Shown piece after piece: positions 45,225 through 55,404 of a stretch of 64,000 nt of DNA. The translations under genes and the position numbers were made by a program. The stretch covers positions 186,001 to 250,000 of the forward strand of contig NZ_FMDN01000006.1 in NCBI RefSeq assembly GCF_900090245.1. Direction: 5' to 3'. A model generated the notes under the pieces. That model made no database searches. It worked only from the letters and a program-made list of their open reading frames with translations, and had not been told where the DNA came from. How positions within the stretch are numbered: the stretch's first letter is position 1; the number at the start of each line of letters is the position of its first letter. Source of the DNA: Micromonospora halophytica (lineage in GTDB: Bacteria; Actinomycetota; Actinomycetes; Mycobacteriales; Micromonosporaceae).

Positions 45225-45630
45225 TGCCTCCCCAGGCCAATGCCACTTCCCCGGAACCCGATCGCCCTTGTGACGGGTCGACTACGGCCACACCACGATC
45301 GGTAGCACACGGGCGCAACGGCCACCGTCAACGGCCTTCTGATTCTTCCCGGGGCGGCCGGCTACATCGCCCCCGAGGGGGCGACCGGCCGCCGGACGGG
45401 CCGTCCGCCTGTTCGTGCTGGTCGACATCGTCGGCGTGGGGGATGGTGACGATCCTCGTCGCGCGGCGCCCCGGACACCTGAGTCGTAGTACTCATGCCG
45501 CCGCGACGGGCACGGGGAGCTGACCGGGCGCGGCGGGGAAGGCGACCCCCTGGGGCGTGTCCTGCCGACCGTGATCTGTATGGATCATCCGGGGCAGCGC
45601 CAAGACCCAACCGGATGTCATCGTGGCACC
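45225..45630. other. intergenic region, possible gene debris
   Basis: There are 406 bases between the divergent Trypco1-type and DinB genes. No intact gene. In the plus direction, fragments such as TVNGLLILPGAAGYIAPEG and RAVRLFVLVDIVGVG appear in different frames, as a frameshifted membrane-protein remnant would. This is weak evidence. Confidence 0.4.
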
Positions 45631-46206
45631 ATGAAGGCAGACCTGCACAGTTACCTGAAGGGCGGCCGCGACGCGCTGCTGTGGAAGCTCGACGGGCTCA
45701 GCGAATACGATATTCGGCGTCCGTTGACCCGGACCGCCACCAACTTGCTCGGTCTGGTGAAGCACTCGGCGGCCATGGAGATCCTCTACTTCGGCGTCGT
45801 GTTCGGTCGACCGTTCGAGCAGGAGCTGCCGTACGTCGGCGACGGAGCGGAGATCAATGCAGACATGTGGGCGACCGCAGATGAGACCCGCGATGAGATC
45901 GTCGACTTGTACCGTCGCGCGATCGCCCACGCCGACACCACCATCGAAGCCCTTGCACTGGATGAGGTCGGCCGAGTGCCGTGGTGGGGCGATGCGGCGG
46001 TCACGTTGCACCACGTCCTGGTCCACGTCATCGCGGAAACACAACGGCACGCCGGCCACGCTGACATCGTGCGCGAACTCATCGACGGCGCGGCCGGGCT
46101 GCTGCCCAGCAACGACAACCTGCCCCCCGCCGACGAGTCATGGTGGCTGGACCACCGCCAGCGGGTGGAGCAGGCCGCCCTCGACGCCAGCAGACGCAGC
46201 GACTAG
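45631..46206 (+). CDS. DinB family (DUF664) protein
   Basis: This 191-residue four-helix protein of the DinB superfamily starts MKADLHSYLKGGRDALLWKL. It has the typical three-His metal arrangement: LVKHSAAMEILYFG (first His), HVLVHVIAETQRHAGHADIVRE (second and third). NLLGLVKH and GWW-like segments fit the DUF664 branch. Members include mycothiol-dependent maleylpyruvate isomerase-type and S-transferase enzymes, which use a metal-bound thiol; the substrate here is unknown. The ATG at 45631 fits the family start. Its stop overlaps the convergent sigma factor's (CTAG). Confidence 0.88.
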   Translation: MKADLHSYLKGGRDALLWKLDGLSEYDIRRPLTRTATNLLGLVKHSAAMEILYFGVVFGRPFEQELPYVGDGAEINADMWATADETRDEIVDLYRRAIAHADTTIEALALDEVGRVPWWGDAAVTLHHVLVHVIAETQRHAGHADIVRELIDGAAGLLPSNDNLPPADESWWLDHRQRVEQAALDASRRSD

Positions 46207-47252
46207 CCGGCCGGCAGCGACGAGGGCAGCCCGAACGCGGTGACGTGCTCCGCCCCCACGAACGAGCTGACCTCGCTGATCCGGTCGTCGCGCAGCGTCA
46301 GCACGTTGACCGACCAGGCCAGGAACGGGCCGTCCGCGCCCCGGCGCAGGTAGCAGGCCAGCGCCGGTTGGCCGTTCGCGGCGGTGGGCAGGTGCCGCCA
46401 CTGCCCGCACCGGGTCAGCGGCACCTCCCGGGCGAAGTCGATGACCGCGTCGAGGCCGCGGTACCAGTGCGGCATCGGCGGCATGGACCAGGTGACGTCC
46501 TCGGTGAGCAGGGCGACCAGCGCGTCGGCGTCGCCGTTCTCCAGGGCGGTGGCGTAGCCGTCGACGAGCCGGCGCAGGCGGGCGTCGTCCAGCCGCCGCA
46601 GGGTGCGCTGCTGGCTGAGCGCGGGAACCTTGTCGGCCACCATTCGGCGGGCCCGGGCCAGCGCGGAGTTCACCGAGGTCACCGAGGTCACCATCATGGT
46701 GGCGATCTCGGCGGCGGAGAAGCCCAGCACCTCGAAGAGCAGCAGCGCGGCCCGCTGGTTGCCGGGCAGGTGTTGCAGGGCGGCGACGAACGCCAGCTCG
46801 ACGGCCTCGCGTTGTTCGTAGCGGGCGTGCGGGGCGGCGGGGGAGTCGGGCAGGCCGGCGTCGGGGTAGGGGCCGAGCCAGGCGACGTCGGTGACCGGCG
46901 GGTCGTCGGTCACGGCCCGGTCGCTGGCCGGGCCGAGGTCGACCGGCAGGGCGCGGCGGTTGCGGCCGGCCACCAGGTCGAGGCAGGTGCGGGTGGACAC
47001 GGTGTACAGCCAGGACCGCAGTGAGCTGCGCCCCTCGAAGCGGGGCAGGCCCCGCCAGGCGCGCAGCAGCGCCTCCTGGAGGGCGTCGTCGGCGTCGTGG
47101 CTGGAGCCGAGCATCCGGTAGCAGTGCGCGTGTAGTTCCCGGCGCAGCGGGGCCACCAGCTGCGTGAACGCCCGGGCGTCGCCGTCGCGGGCCCGCGTCA
47201 GGCCCGGCTCGTCGGCCGCCCGTCCGTCGCGCTCCGCGGAAATCACCCTCAC
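46203..47252 (-). CDS. ECF sigma factor, SigG/SnoaL-extended type
   Basis: This 349-residue sigma factor has sigma2 (about 25-95: LHAHCYRMLGSSHDADDALQEALLRAWRGL, seen as CYRMLGSSHDADDALQEALL). Sigma4 is at about 145-205 (LPGNQRAALLLFEVLGFSAA and MVTSVTSVNSALARARRMV). The C-terminal SnoaL-like domain (about 220-345) reads VDGYATALENGDADALVALL. Such ECFs are controlled by their own C-terminal domain instead of an anti-sigma, and none is seen nearby. GTG start. The divergent alpha/beta hydrolase 72 bases away is the likely co-regulated partner. Confidence 0.92.
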   Translation of the reverse strand: MRVISAERDGRAADEPGLTRARDGDARAFTQLVAPLRRELHAHCYRMLGSSHDADDALQEALLRAWRGLPRFEGRSSLRSWLYTVSTRTCLDLVAGRNRRALPVDLGPASDRAVTDDPPVTDVAWLGPYPDAGLPDSPAAPHARYEQREAVELAFVAALQHLPGNQRAALLLFEVLGFSAAEIATMMVTSVTSVNSALARARRMVADKVPALSQQRTLRRLDDARLRRLVDGYATALENGDADALVALLTEDVTWSMPPMPHWYRGLDAVIDFAREVPLTRCGQWRHLPTAANGQPALACYLRRGADGPFLAWSVNVLTLRDDRISEVSSFVGAEHVTAFGLPSSLPAG

Positions 47253-47324
47253 GAGCGACGATTCTGCCGTACGACGGGAGTCCCTACTGCGTACGCGGAC
47301 GCGTCACGACCCGGAAGGACCCTG

Positions 47325-48158
47325 ATGAGCACCACTTCCACCGAGAATGTCACCGTCGGCGCCCTGGAGGTTCCGGACGGTCTGTTGCACTACGAGGTAC
47401 GCGGGCGGGGCCCGCTGGTGGCGTTGGTGGCCGCCCCGATGGACGCCGGGGCGTTCGTGCCGTTGGCCGAGTTGCTGGCCGTCGACCACACGGTGCTGAC
47501 GACCGACCCGCGCGGTATCAACCGCAGCCGGTTGCACGACCCGCACCAGGACTCGACGCCGCAGTTGCGCGCCGAGGACCTGGCCCGGCTCGTCGCCCAC
47601 CTCGATGTCGGTCCGGCCGCCGTGCTCGGCTCCAGCGGTGGTGCGGTCACCGTGCTGGCGCTGGCCCAGGCCCACCCGGAGGCGGCGCACACGGTGATCG
47701 CCCACGAGCCGCCCCTGGTGACGATCCTCGACGACGCCGAGGAACTGCTCGCCCGGGAGGAGGACATGATCGCCACGTACGTCTCCGGGGACCGCCTGGG
47801 CGCCGGGCGCAAGTTCCTCGCCATCGCCAACATCGAGCTTCCTGAGGAGGTCGTGCTGGGCATGTTCGGCGGCGAGCCGGAGCCGCAGGCCGCCGCCGAC
47901 GAGCACTTCCAGTACGTTCACATGATCCGGGGCACCATCGGGTTCCAGCCGGACGTCGCGGCGCTGCGCGCCGGCCCCACCCGGGTCGTCGTCGGCATCG
48001 GCGAGGAGTCGACCGGCGAGATCTGCGACCGTACGTCCCGGGCGCTGGCCGCGTCCCTGGGCGTCGAGGCGACCCTGTTCCCCGGCGGGCACATCGGTTT
48101 CGTCGAGGACCCGGGCACGTTCGCCGTCCGGCTGCGCGAGGTCCTCGCCGAGGGCTGA
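47325..48158 (+). CDS. alpha/beta hydrolase
   Basis: This 277-residue hydrolase has a beta-sheet entry GLLHYEVRGRGPLVALV, oxyanion loop APMDAGAF, and a nucleophile elbow GSSGGAVT (catalytic Ser). The Asp is near VVVGIGEES, and the catalytic His is in FPGGHIGFVEDP. The DPRGINRSR segment is typical of the fold's second strand. No signal peptide. It lies divergent from the SnoaL-type sigma factor and is probably its target. Substrate unknown. Confidence 0.9.
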   Translation: MSTTSTENVTVGALEVPDGLLHYEVRGRGPLVALVAAPMDAGAFVPLAELLAVDHTVLTTDPRGINRSRLHDPHQDSTPQLRAEDLARLVAHLDVGPAAVLGSSGGAVTVLALAQAHPEAAHTVIAHEPPLVTILDDAEELLAREEDMIATYVSGDRLGAGRKFLAIANIELPEEVVLGMFGGEPEPQAAADEHFQYVHMIRGTIGFQPDVAALRAGPTRVVVGIGEESTGEICDRTSRALAASLGVEATLFPGGHIGFVEDPGTFAVRLREVLAEG

Positions 48159-48183
48159 CGGCCGGTGGGGTGGAGCCGACGGG

Positions 48184-49425
48184 TCAGTCCGGCGTGGCGA
48201 GGCGGGCGGCGCGGCCGTACAGGTAACGCTGCTGCGGCAGGTTCATGGACCGCCGGGCCGCCTGCTCGTACGCCGCCCGCGCCGCGTCGAGCAGGCCGGC
48301 CCGTTCCCACAGGTGGGCGCGGGCGGCGTGCAGCCGTGGGTCGTCGGCGATCCGGGGGTCGGTGGCCAGCCCGGCGAGCAGGTCGAGCCCGGCCGACTCG
48401 CCGGTGGCCATGGCCACGGCCACGGCGTGGTTCAACGCCACCACCGGGTTGTCGGAGAGCCGCATCAGCAGCCCGTAGAGCGCCGCGATCTGCGGCCAGT
48501 CGGTCTGTTCGGCGCTGGGCGCCTCGTCGTGCAGCGCGGCGATCGCCGCCTGGAGCTGGTACGGCCCGACGTCGCCGTGCGGCAGTGCCGCCTCGACCAG
48601 GGCGACGCCCTCGGCGATCTGGTCCGCGCGCCAGAGCCGGCGGTCCTGCTCGGCCATCGGCACGAGTTCGCCGCCCGGCCCCACCCGGGCCGGGCCCCGC
48701 GCGTCGGTGAGCAGCATCAACGCCAGCAGCCCGGTCGTCTCGGGGTCGTCGGGCAGCGCCCGGTGCAGCATCCGGGTGAGCCGGATCGCCTCGCTGCTGA
48801 GGTCCACCCGGCGCAGCCGGGGGCCGGCGGTGCTGGCGTACCCCTCGTTGAAGATCAGGTAGAGCACGTGCCGGACGGCGTCGAGGCGGGCCTCGCGCTC
48901 GGCGCGGGCCGGCAGCGCGAACGGCACGCCGCTGTCCCGGATGCGTTGCTTGGCGCGGCTGATCCGCCGGGTCATGGTGCCCTCGGGCACCAGGAAGGCC
49001 CGGGCCACCTCGGTGGTGCTCAGGCCGCCGACGGCACGCAGGGTCAGCGCGATCTGCCCGGCCGGGGGCAGTTGCGGGTGGCAGCAGAGGAAGAGCAGCA
49101 CCAGGCTGTCGTCGACCGGTTCCCGCCGGTCCGGCGGGTCGGCGAGCCACTGCCCGGGCGGCAGCCGCCGGGCGGCGTCGTCCTCGCGTCGCCGCCGGGC
49201 CTGCTCGCTGCGCAGCAGGTCGGTGAGGCGACGTGCCGCCACGGTGATCAGCCAGGCGCGCGGGTCGTCCGGCACGCCGTCGACCGGCCACCGGGTCGCC
49301 GCCGCCAGCAGCGCCTCCTGGGTGGCGTCCTCGGCGAGGGCGAAGTTGCCGTACCGGCGGGCCACCGCGCCGAGGACCTGCGGCGCGTGCCGGCGCAGCA
49401 GGTCCTCGACGGCGGGCGGGCTCAG
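48184..49425 (-). CDS. ECF42-type sigma factor with TPR-like C-terminus
   Basis: With the start proposed here this is a 413-residue protein. Sigma2 begins LLRRHAPQVLGAVARRYGNF and ALAEDATQEALLAAATRW. Sigma4 is LPPAGQIALTLRAVGGLSTT followed by VARAFLVPEGTMTRRISRAK. The long C-terminal helical extension (about 200-410) is characteristic of ECF42. The CTG at 49425 overlaps the YCII stop (CTGA). The first normal start, GTG at 49365, would cut off about 20 residues of the first conserved helix. Regulation is expected through the C-terminal extension and the DGPF partner. The start is inference. Confidence 0.85.
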   Translation of the reverse strand: MSPPAVEDLLRRHAPQVLGAVARRYGNFALAEDATQEALLAAATRWPVDGVPDDPRAWLITVAARRLTDLLRSEQARRRREDDAARRLPPGQWLADPPDRREPVDDSLVLLFLCCHPQLPPAGQIALTLRAVGGLSTTEVARAFLVPEGTMTRRISRAKQRIRDSGVPFALPARAEREARLDAVRHVLYLIFNEGYASTAGPRLRRVDLSSEAIRLTRMLHRALPDDPETTGLLALMLLTDARGPARVGPGGELVPMAEQDRRLWRADQIAEGVALVEAALPHGDVGPYQLQAAIAALHDEAPSAEQTDWPQIAALYGLLMRLSDNPVVALNHAVAVAMATGESAGLDLLAGLATDPRIADDPRLHAARAHLWERAGLLDAARAAYEQAARRSMNLPQQRYLYGRAARLATPD

Positions 49426-49823
49426 TGCAGGTCCTCGATGCCCTCGGCGACCGGCCGCACGTCGACGTACTCGCCGTCGGCGTCGGGGTTGACGAACCGG
49501 GCGGCGATCTCGGTGGCCCGGTCGAAGCTGTCGCAGTCGACGATCGTGAAGCCGGCCAGCACCTCCTGCGTCTCCGGGTACGGCCCGTCGGTGACCACAG
49601 GCGCGCCCCGGCGCAGCCGGATCCGCCGGGCGTGCACCGGGGCGGTGAGCCCGTGTCCGTCGACCAGCTCACCGGACTCGGCGATCTCGGCGTGCACCGC
49701 CTCCATGTGGGCGTGCATCGCGGCGACCTGTTCCGGCGTCATCGGCGGCGGGTCGTCGCCGGGACGGCCCGCCATCGCGTCGTAGTCCCGCTGCGACCCG
49801 TACAGCATGATCATGTACTTCAT
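49422..49823 (-). CDS. YCII-related DGPF-domain protein
   Basis: This 133-residue ferredoxin-like-fold protein starts MKYMIMLYGSQRDYDAMAGR and carries the DGPF hallmark as VTDGPYPETQEVLAGFTIVD, then FDRATEIAARF and VRPVAEGIEDLH. Proteins of this type are encoded beside ECF42 sigma factors in many actinobacteria and are their main targets. ATG with AGGAGTGAC upstream. A candidate ECF-type promoter lies 47-73 bases before the start. Confidence 0.9.
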   Translation of the reverse strand: MKYMIMLYGSQRDYDAMAGRPGDDPPPMTPEQVAAMHAHMEAVHAEIAESGELVDGHGLTAPVHARRIRLRRGAPVVTDGPYPETQEVLAGFTIVDCDSFDRATEIAARFVNPDADGEYVDVRPVAEGIEDLH

Positions 49824-50180
49824 GTGTCACTCCTCTCGGTCGGCCCAGCACAGGGCCTGCGCCGGGTACGTCGGAGCCACCGGGGCGCGCCGGACACGTA
49901 TCGAGGGTAGGAGACCGTCCGCCGGCCGTGGCGCAGGCGGCGGCCTGACCTGTGTCCCCGGCCCGGCCCGTCACCAGCGGGAGTGCCGCGTGGGGTGGCT
50001 CCGGCGGGCACGGGCGCAGGTGCCGACACCTGCCGCGACCCGGTGGGTGCCGCGCCCGCGGCGCGGGTTCGGCCGAACTGGTGCGTTCCGGCGATGGTCA
50101 TGGCGACCTCCGACCGGCATGATCGACATACGGCCGGGTACTGCGGCCGTGTTCGGCAGGGACGCCAGGGGAGGCACCGG
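49824..50180. other. intergenic region between divergent YCII and metallopeptidase genes
   Basis: These 357 bases contain the ECF-like promoter candidate and no gene. Readable frames across it are Arg/Pro-rich and lack ribosome binding sites. Confidence 0.5.
49870..49896 (-). promoter_or_regulatory. ECF-type promoter candidate for the YCII-ECF42 operon
   Basis: On the minus strand, TGTCCG (49891-49896), a 17-base spacer, then CGAC (49870-49873), resembles the reported ECF42 pattern (TGTCGA with CGA/TC). A start near 49863 would give a 40-base leader. Confidence 0.45.
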
Positions 50181-50933
50181 GTGACGGCACGGTCGGGACG
50201 GCAGCCGCGAGGGTCGCTGGCTGCCACGCTGGCAGCCCTGGTCGCGGTCGGCTGCGCGGTCGGCGGGGTGGGGGAGAGCGGGCCGCCGGAGCCGGCCGAG
50301 CCCCGTCCGCAGCAGTCCCGGCAGGCGTCACCCGGCCCGCAGACCACCCGGGCCGACGGCACCACCAGCGTGGCCGAGTTCAAGAACGACATCAGCGACG
50401 CCGTCGACATCGCCGAGCGCTACTGGGCCGCCCAGTTCCAGGCCTCCGGCCAGCGGTTCAGCCCGATCCGCCGGATCGTGCCCTACCAGCGGGAGGGGGA
50501 ACTCTCCTGCGGCGGCCAGCCGCTGCCCCGTAACAACGCGGTCTACTGCTCCCAGGGCGACTTCATCGCCTACGACGTCAACTGGTCGGTGGCCGCGTTC
50601 CGGCAGGTCGGCGACGCGTTCGTGTTCTACCTGCTCGGCCACGAGTACGCCCACGGCGTCCAGGTGCGCCTGGGCATCCGCTACAGCTTCACGATCCAGC
50701 AGGAACTCCAGGCCGACTGCATGGCCGGGGCGTACCTCGGCGACTCGGTGCGCGACGGCACCCTCACCCTCGACAAGGGCGACCTCGACGAGTTCCGCGA
50801 CGGGCTGCTCGCCGTCGGCGACGACCCCGACCAGCCGTGGTTCGCCGAGGGCTCGCACGGCACCGCCGAGCAGCGCACCGACTCGTTCTTCCGGGGCTAC
50901 CGCAACTCGCTGGACGCCTGCGACCTCAGCTGA
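50181..50933 (+). CDS. neutral zinc metallopeptidase, lipoprotein
   Basis: This 250-residue exported protein has a short signal peptide with lipobox LVAVGC (Cys25) and a Pro/Gln/Ser linker (about 33-60). The peptidase domain carries HEYAHGVQVRLG (zinc site, near 154-158) and the downstream metal-ligand Glu in QQELQADCMAGAYLGD. This matches the neutral zinc metallopeptidase family (YpfJ-like). GTG start after AGGGGAGG. It is expected to be tethered to the outer face of the membrane. Substrate unknown. Confidence 0.88.
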   Translation: MTARSGRQPRGSLAATLAALVAVGCAVGGVGESGPPEPAEPRPQQSRQASPGPQTTRADGTTSVAEFKNDISDAVDIAERYWAAQFQASGQRFSPIRRIVPYQREGELSCGGQPLPRNNAVYCSQGDFIAYDVNWSVAAFRQVGDAFVFYLLGHEYAHGVQVRLGIRYSFTIQQELQADCMAGAYLGDSVRDGTLTLDKGDLDEFRDGLLAVGDDPDQPWFAEGSHGTAEQRTDSFFRGYRNSLDACDLS

Positions 50934-51031
50934 ACGCGTCGGCTGCGTCACCTGGGGCCGGGATGCCGGGCGGCGGCCCGGGCGCGGCTGAGAGGATCCG
51001 GCGCAGACCGCCCACGTCCGAGGAGGCCCCG

Positions 51032-51703
51032 CTGAGCAGCTCACACCCCGCCGCCGTGCTCTTCGACATGGACGGCACCCTGGTCGACAGCGAGAAGCTG
51101 TGGGACGTCGCGCTGCGCGAGTTGGCGCAGGAGTACGGGGCCGTCCTGTCCGACTCCGCCCGGCGGGCGGTGATCGGCACCAGCATGGCCGAGGCGATGC
51201 GGATCGTGCACGACGACCTCGGCCAGCCCGAACGTGACCCGGCCGTCAGCGCCGCCTGGATCGACACCCGGATCCTGGAGCTGTTCCGCTCCGGCCTGCG
51301 CTGGCGGCCCGGCGCGCTGGCCCTGCTCCGGGCGGTCCGCGCCGCCGGCATCCCCACCGCGCTGGTCACCTCCAGCGGGCGAGCGCTGGTGGAGGTGGCC
51401 CTGGACACCCTGGGGCGGGACAGTTTCGACGCGGTGGTCTGCGGTGACGAGGTGGACGCCACCAAGCCGCACCCCGAGCCGTACCTGACCGCCGCCCGGC
51501 TGCTGGACGTGCCGATCGCCCGGTGTGTGGCCATCGAGGACTCGCCGACCGGGGTGGCCAGCGCGCTCGCCGCCGGGGCGGCGGTGCTGGCCGTGCCGGC
51601 GGAGGTGCCGCTCGCGCCGACGGACGGCGTACACCAGCTGGAGAGCCTGACCGCGGCGGACCTGGAGCTGCTGGCGGCGCTACTCGGCGAGCCGCCGGCC
51701 TGA
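51032..51703 (+). CDS. HAD superfamily hydrolase, beta-phosphoglucomutase-like
   Basis: This 223-residue HAD phosphatase has motif I FDMDGTLVDSEKLW, motif II VTSSGRA, motif III with Lys in DATKPHPEPYL and motif IV AIEDSPTGVASALAAGA. A small helical cap lies between motifs I and II. It resembles sugar-phosphate phosphatases or mutases. The proposed start is the CTG at 51032, because AGGAGG (51021-51026) sits exactly five bases upstream and the fold begins eight residues later. The alternative is an ATG at 50963, adding 23 residues of Pro/Arg-rich sequence without a ribosome binding site. Confidence 0.9.
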   Translation: MSSSHPAAVLFDMDGTLVDSEKLWDVALRELAQEYGAVLSDSARRAVIGTSMAEAMRIVHDDLGQPERDPAVSAAWIDTRILELFRSGLRWRPGALALLRAVRAAGIPTALVTSSGRALVEVALDTLGRDSFDAVVCGDEVDATKPHPEPYLTAARLLDVPIARCVAIEDSPTGVASALAAGAAVLAVPAEVPLAPTDGVHQLESLTAADLELLAALLGEPPA

Positions 51704-51716
51704 CCGGCCACGACGA

Positions 51717-51744
51717 GGGGCCCCGCCGTCACCGGCGGGGCCCC
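51717..51744. terminator. bidirectional hairpin between HAD and ABC permease genes
   Basis: GGGGCCCCGCCG, loop TCAC, CGGCGGGGCCCC: a perfect 12-bp stem in the 54-base gap between convergent stops. Confidence 0.8.
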
Positions 51745-51757
51745 GTGTCGGTCCGGG

Positions 51758-54306
51758 TCAGTCGTGCGCGATCGCGCCGAGCACGTTGATCCGGGCGGCC
51801 CGCACGGCGGGCAGCACCGCGGCGATCACCCCGATGATCGCGGCCAGGCCGAGGAAGACCGCCATCTGGCCCCAGGGCAGGATCAGGTCGGTGATGCCCT
51901 CGTCCTTGAGCGCCTCGACGACGGCCGCGCCCAGGCCGGTGCCGACCACCACGCCGAGCAGGGCGCCGAAGATCGAGATCACCACGGCCTCGACGGTGAT
52001 CATCCGCATGGTCTGCGCCCGGCGCAGCCCGATCGCCCGCAGCAGGCCCAGCTCCCGGGTCCGCTCCAGCACCGACAGCGCGAGGGTGTTGATGATGCCC
52101 AGCACCGCGATCACGATGGCCAGCGCCAGCAGGATCTGGATCATCGTGAGCAGGGTGTCCACCTGGCTGGTCTGCTGCTTGATGAAGGCGTCCCGGTCGG
52201 CCACCGACACCTCGGGGCTGTCGGCGAGCAGCCGCTCGAGCTGCGGCTGCACGTCGGCGACCCGGGCCCCCGGGGCGAGCTGCACGAAGCCCTGGATCGG
52301 CTGCGGGACGGCGAAGTCCTTCGTCGCCTGCGGCGGCAGCACCGCCGGGTTGGTCAGCTGGGAGCTCTCGTAGATCCCGCTGACCGTGTAGGTCCTGGCC
52401 TCGCCGCGGGACAGCTGCACCGTGACCTGCGAACCGACGGACACGTTGCGGGACTTCGCGGTGTCGGAGCTGACCAGCATCTCCTCCGGCCCGAGCCGGC
52501 TGATGTCACCGGCGACGGCCTTCGCCCCGAACATCCGCTCCAGCGCCGCGACGTTGCTCGACGCCCCCACCCAGGTGCGCTGCCCGTCGATGCTGGCCAT
52601 GTCGCCGTACTCGCCGTCGACCAGCTGCACGCCGGGGATCCGGGCCGCCTGCTCCAGCACCGCCGGGTCGAAGCTCGGCGGACGCGGGCCGGACTGCGCC
52701 CCGGAGATCACCAGCTCCGCCTTGATCCGGTCCTCCACCAGCGCGCTGAGGCTGCCCTTGGCCGAGTCCAGGATCACCGTCACGCCGGTGACCAGCGCGA
52801 TGCCGACCATCAGCGCCGCCGCCGTGATCGCGGTACGGCGCGGGTTGCGCCCCGAGTTGAGCCGGCCCAGCTTGCCCGGCACCGACCAGGCGAAGACCGC
52901 CCCGAGCAGGGAGACCACCGGACGGCTGATCAGCGGGGTCAGCAGCGCCACCCCGATGAAGGCGAACAGCACGCCGCCGAGGATGGTGGCCAGGGTGTTG
53001 TCGCCGGCGTTGCCGCTGAGCCCGAGGAAGAGCAGCGCCGCCCCGATCGCGGTGACGACCGCCCCGCCCACGGTCACCTTGGTCAACGGGCGGTCCGGGG
53101 TGGCCACGTCCTGCATGGCGGCGATCGGCGGGATCCGCGCCGCGCGCAGCGCCGGCAGCAGCGCCGCGATCATCGTGATCACCAGACCCACCGCGAACGC
53201 CCCGATGACCGCGGCCGCCGGCACGCCGAGCCCGGCCAGGCTGAGCCCGCCGGCCAGCTTGCCGAACAGGTACGCCAGCAGCGCGCCCACCCCGATGCCG
53301 GCGGCGAGCCCCAGCACCGAGGCGATCAGGCCGACCGCCACCGCCTCCAGCACCACCGAGCCGATGATCTGCCGGCCGCTGGCCCCGATCGCCCGCATCA
53401 GGGCCAGCTCCCGGGTTCGCTGCGCCACGATGATCGAGAAGGTGTTGAGGATGAGGAAGGTGCCGACCAGCAGCGCCACCGCCGCGAAGCCGAGCAGGAC
53501 CTTGTTGAAGAAGGACAACCCCTCCTTCAGCCCCTCCGCCGCGTCGGCCGACATCTGCTCACCGGTCTTGACCTGGAATCCGGCGCCGAGTGCGCGGGCC
53601 ACGTCGTCGCGCAGCGTCTCGTCGGCGACGCCGTCGGCGGCCGTGACGTTGATGTTGGTGAACACGTCCGGCTCGCCGAGCATCAGCCGCTGCGCCACCG
53701 GGGTGGTGAAGGCGATCTCGTTCGCCCCGCCGATCGAGTCCCGGTCACCGCTGTAACCGAAGACGCCGACCAGGGTGAACTCCTTCTTCGGCTCCAGGGT
53801 CAGCACCCCGACCCGGTCGCCGACCTTCACCTTCGCCGCCTGGGCCAGCGCCGCGTTGACGACGATCTCGTCGTCCGCGCGCGGCTCCCGGCCCTCCCGC
53901 AGCGTCACCAGGTCGCTCTCGCCCAGCCAGTTCTCGCCCAGCTGCGGCGGCCCGAACGAGGTGACCACCTTGCCGTTGCTGCCGATCAGCCGGGCCCCGT
54001 CGGCGGCCACCACGCCGGTGGCCTCGGCCACCCCGGGCACCGCGCGCACCTTCTCCACCAGTGCGGCGGGCACCGGCGCGCCGACCGGCTCGCCCTCCAT
54101 CTCGCCGAGGGTGACCTTCGGTTCGGCGGCCACGTTGACGTCGATGCCCTCGTACGCGTCGGCGAAGACCTGGTCGAAGGAGCGGCCGAGCGTGTCGGTG
54201 AGCACGAACGCGCCGGAGACGAACATGACGCCCAGCACCACCGCCAGGCCGGAGAGGATGAGGCGCACCTTGCGCGCCAGCAGGCTCTTCCACGTCGCGC
54301 GGAACA

Positions 54307-54307
<1 letters not shown>
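51758..54307 (-). CDS. ABC transporter permease, FtsX/MacB-like
   Basis: This 849-residue permease has two FtsX-type repeats. Each has a large extracytoplasmic part and a cluster of four membrane helices ([20 protein letters not shown] in the first, [20 protein letters not shown] in the second), with an additional pair between. [18 protein letters not shown] and [19 protein letters not shown] are the coupling-loop motifs that meet the ATPase. The MacB-like domains ([12 protein letters not shown] and following) face outward. Such systems export lipoproteins, peptides or antimicrobials. Its ATG overlaps the ATPase stop by one base (TGATG), so it is the second gene of that operon. Confidence 0.92.
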
Positions 54308-55092
<785 letters not shown>

Positions 55093-55344
55093 ATGCCTGC
55101 GGTATCCCCACCGCCCCCGCTGGTCGGTGGGGCCGTTCCATCCTCGCCGCGCCGTGGCCCGGATCCGTCCGCCCGAGGACTGATCCACGGCGGAAATCCC
55201 GGTGCGGGTCGGCCCCGACGCCGTCTCAGGGTTGTCCCCGATCCGGGGGATCCGCGTGGCCCCCGGCCCGGCACGCCCGCCGACGCTACGACCCGACGCC
55301 ACGTCATGGTCAACCCCGCCACGCCGCCTTTCGTCACGGTAGGT

Positions 55345-55368
55345 GACGACGGCCACCGCGCCGTCGTC
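55345..55368 (-). terminator. hairpin after the response-regulator gene
   Basis: GACGACGGC, loop CACCGC, GCCGTCGTC: a 9-bp stem 36 bases past the response-regulator stop on the minus strand. The surrounding 312-base gap (55093-55404) would also carry the ABC operon promoter, not identified. Confidence 0.5.
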
Positions 55369-55404
55369 CCGTCCGGGCCCCCGGGCGTACGCCGCGCGAC
55401 GTCG

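Noticed and set aside
45273..45610. Small genes in the gap before the DinB gene
   Set aside because: Frames are short, Arg-rich, without ribosome binding sites. Protein-like fragments fall in different frames, so at most debris.
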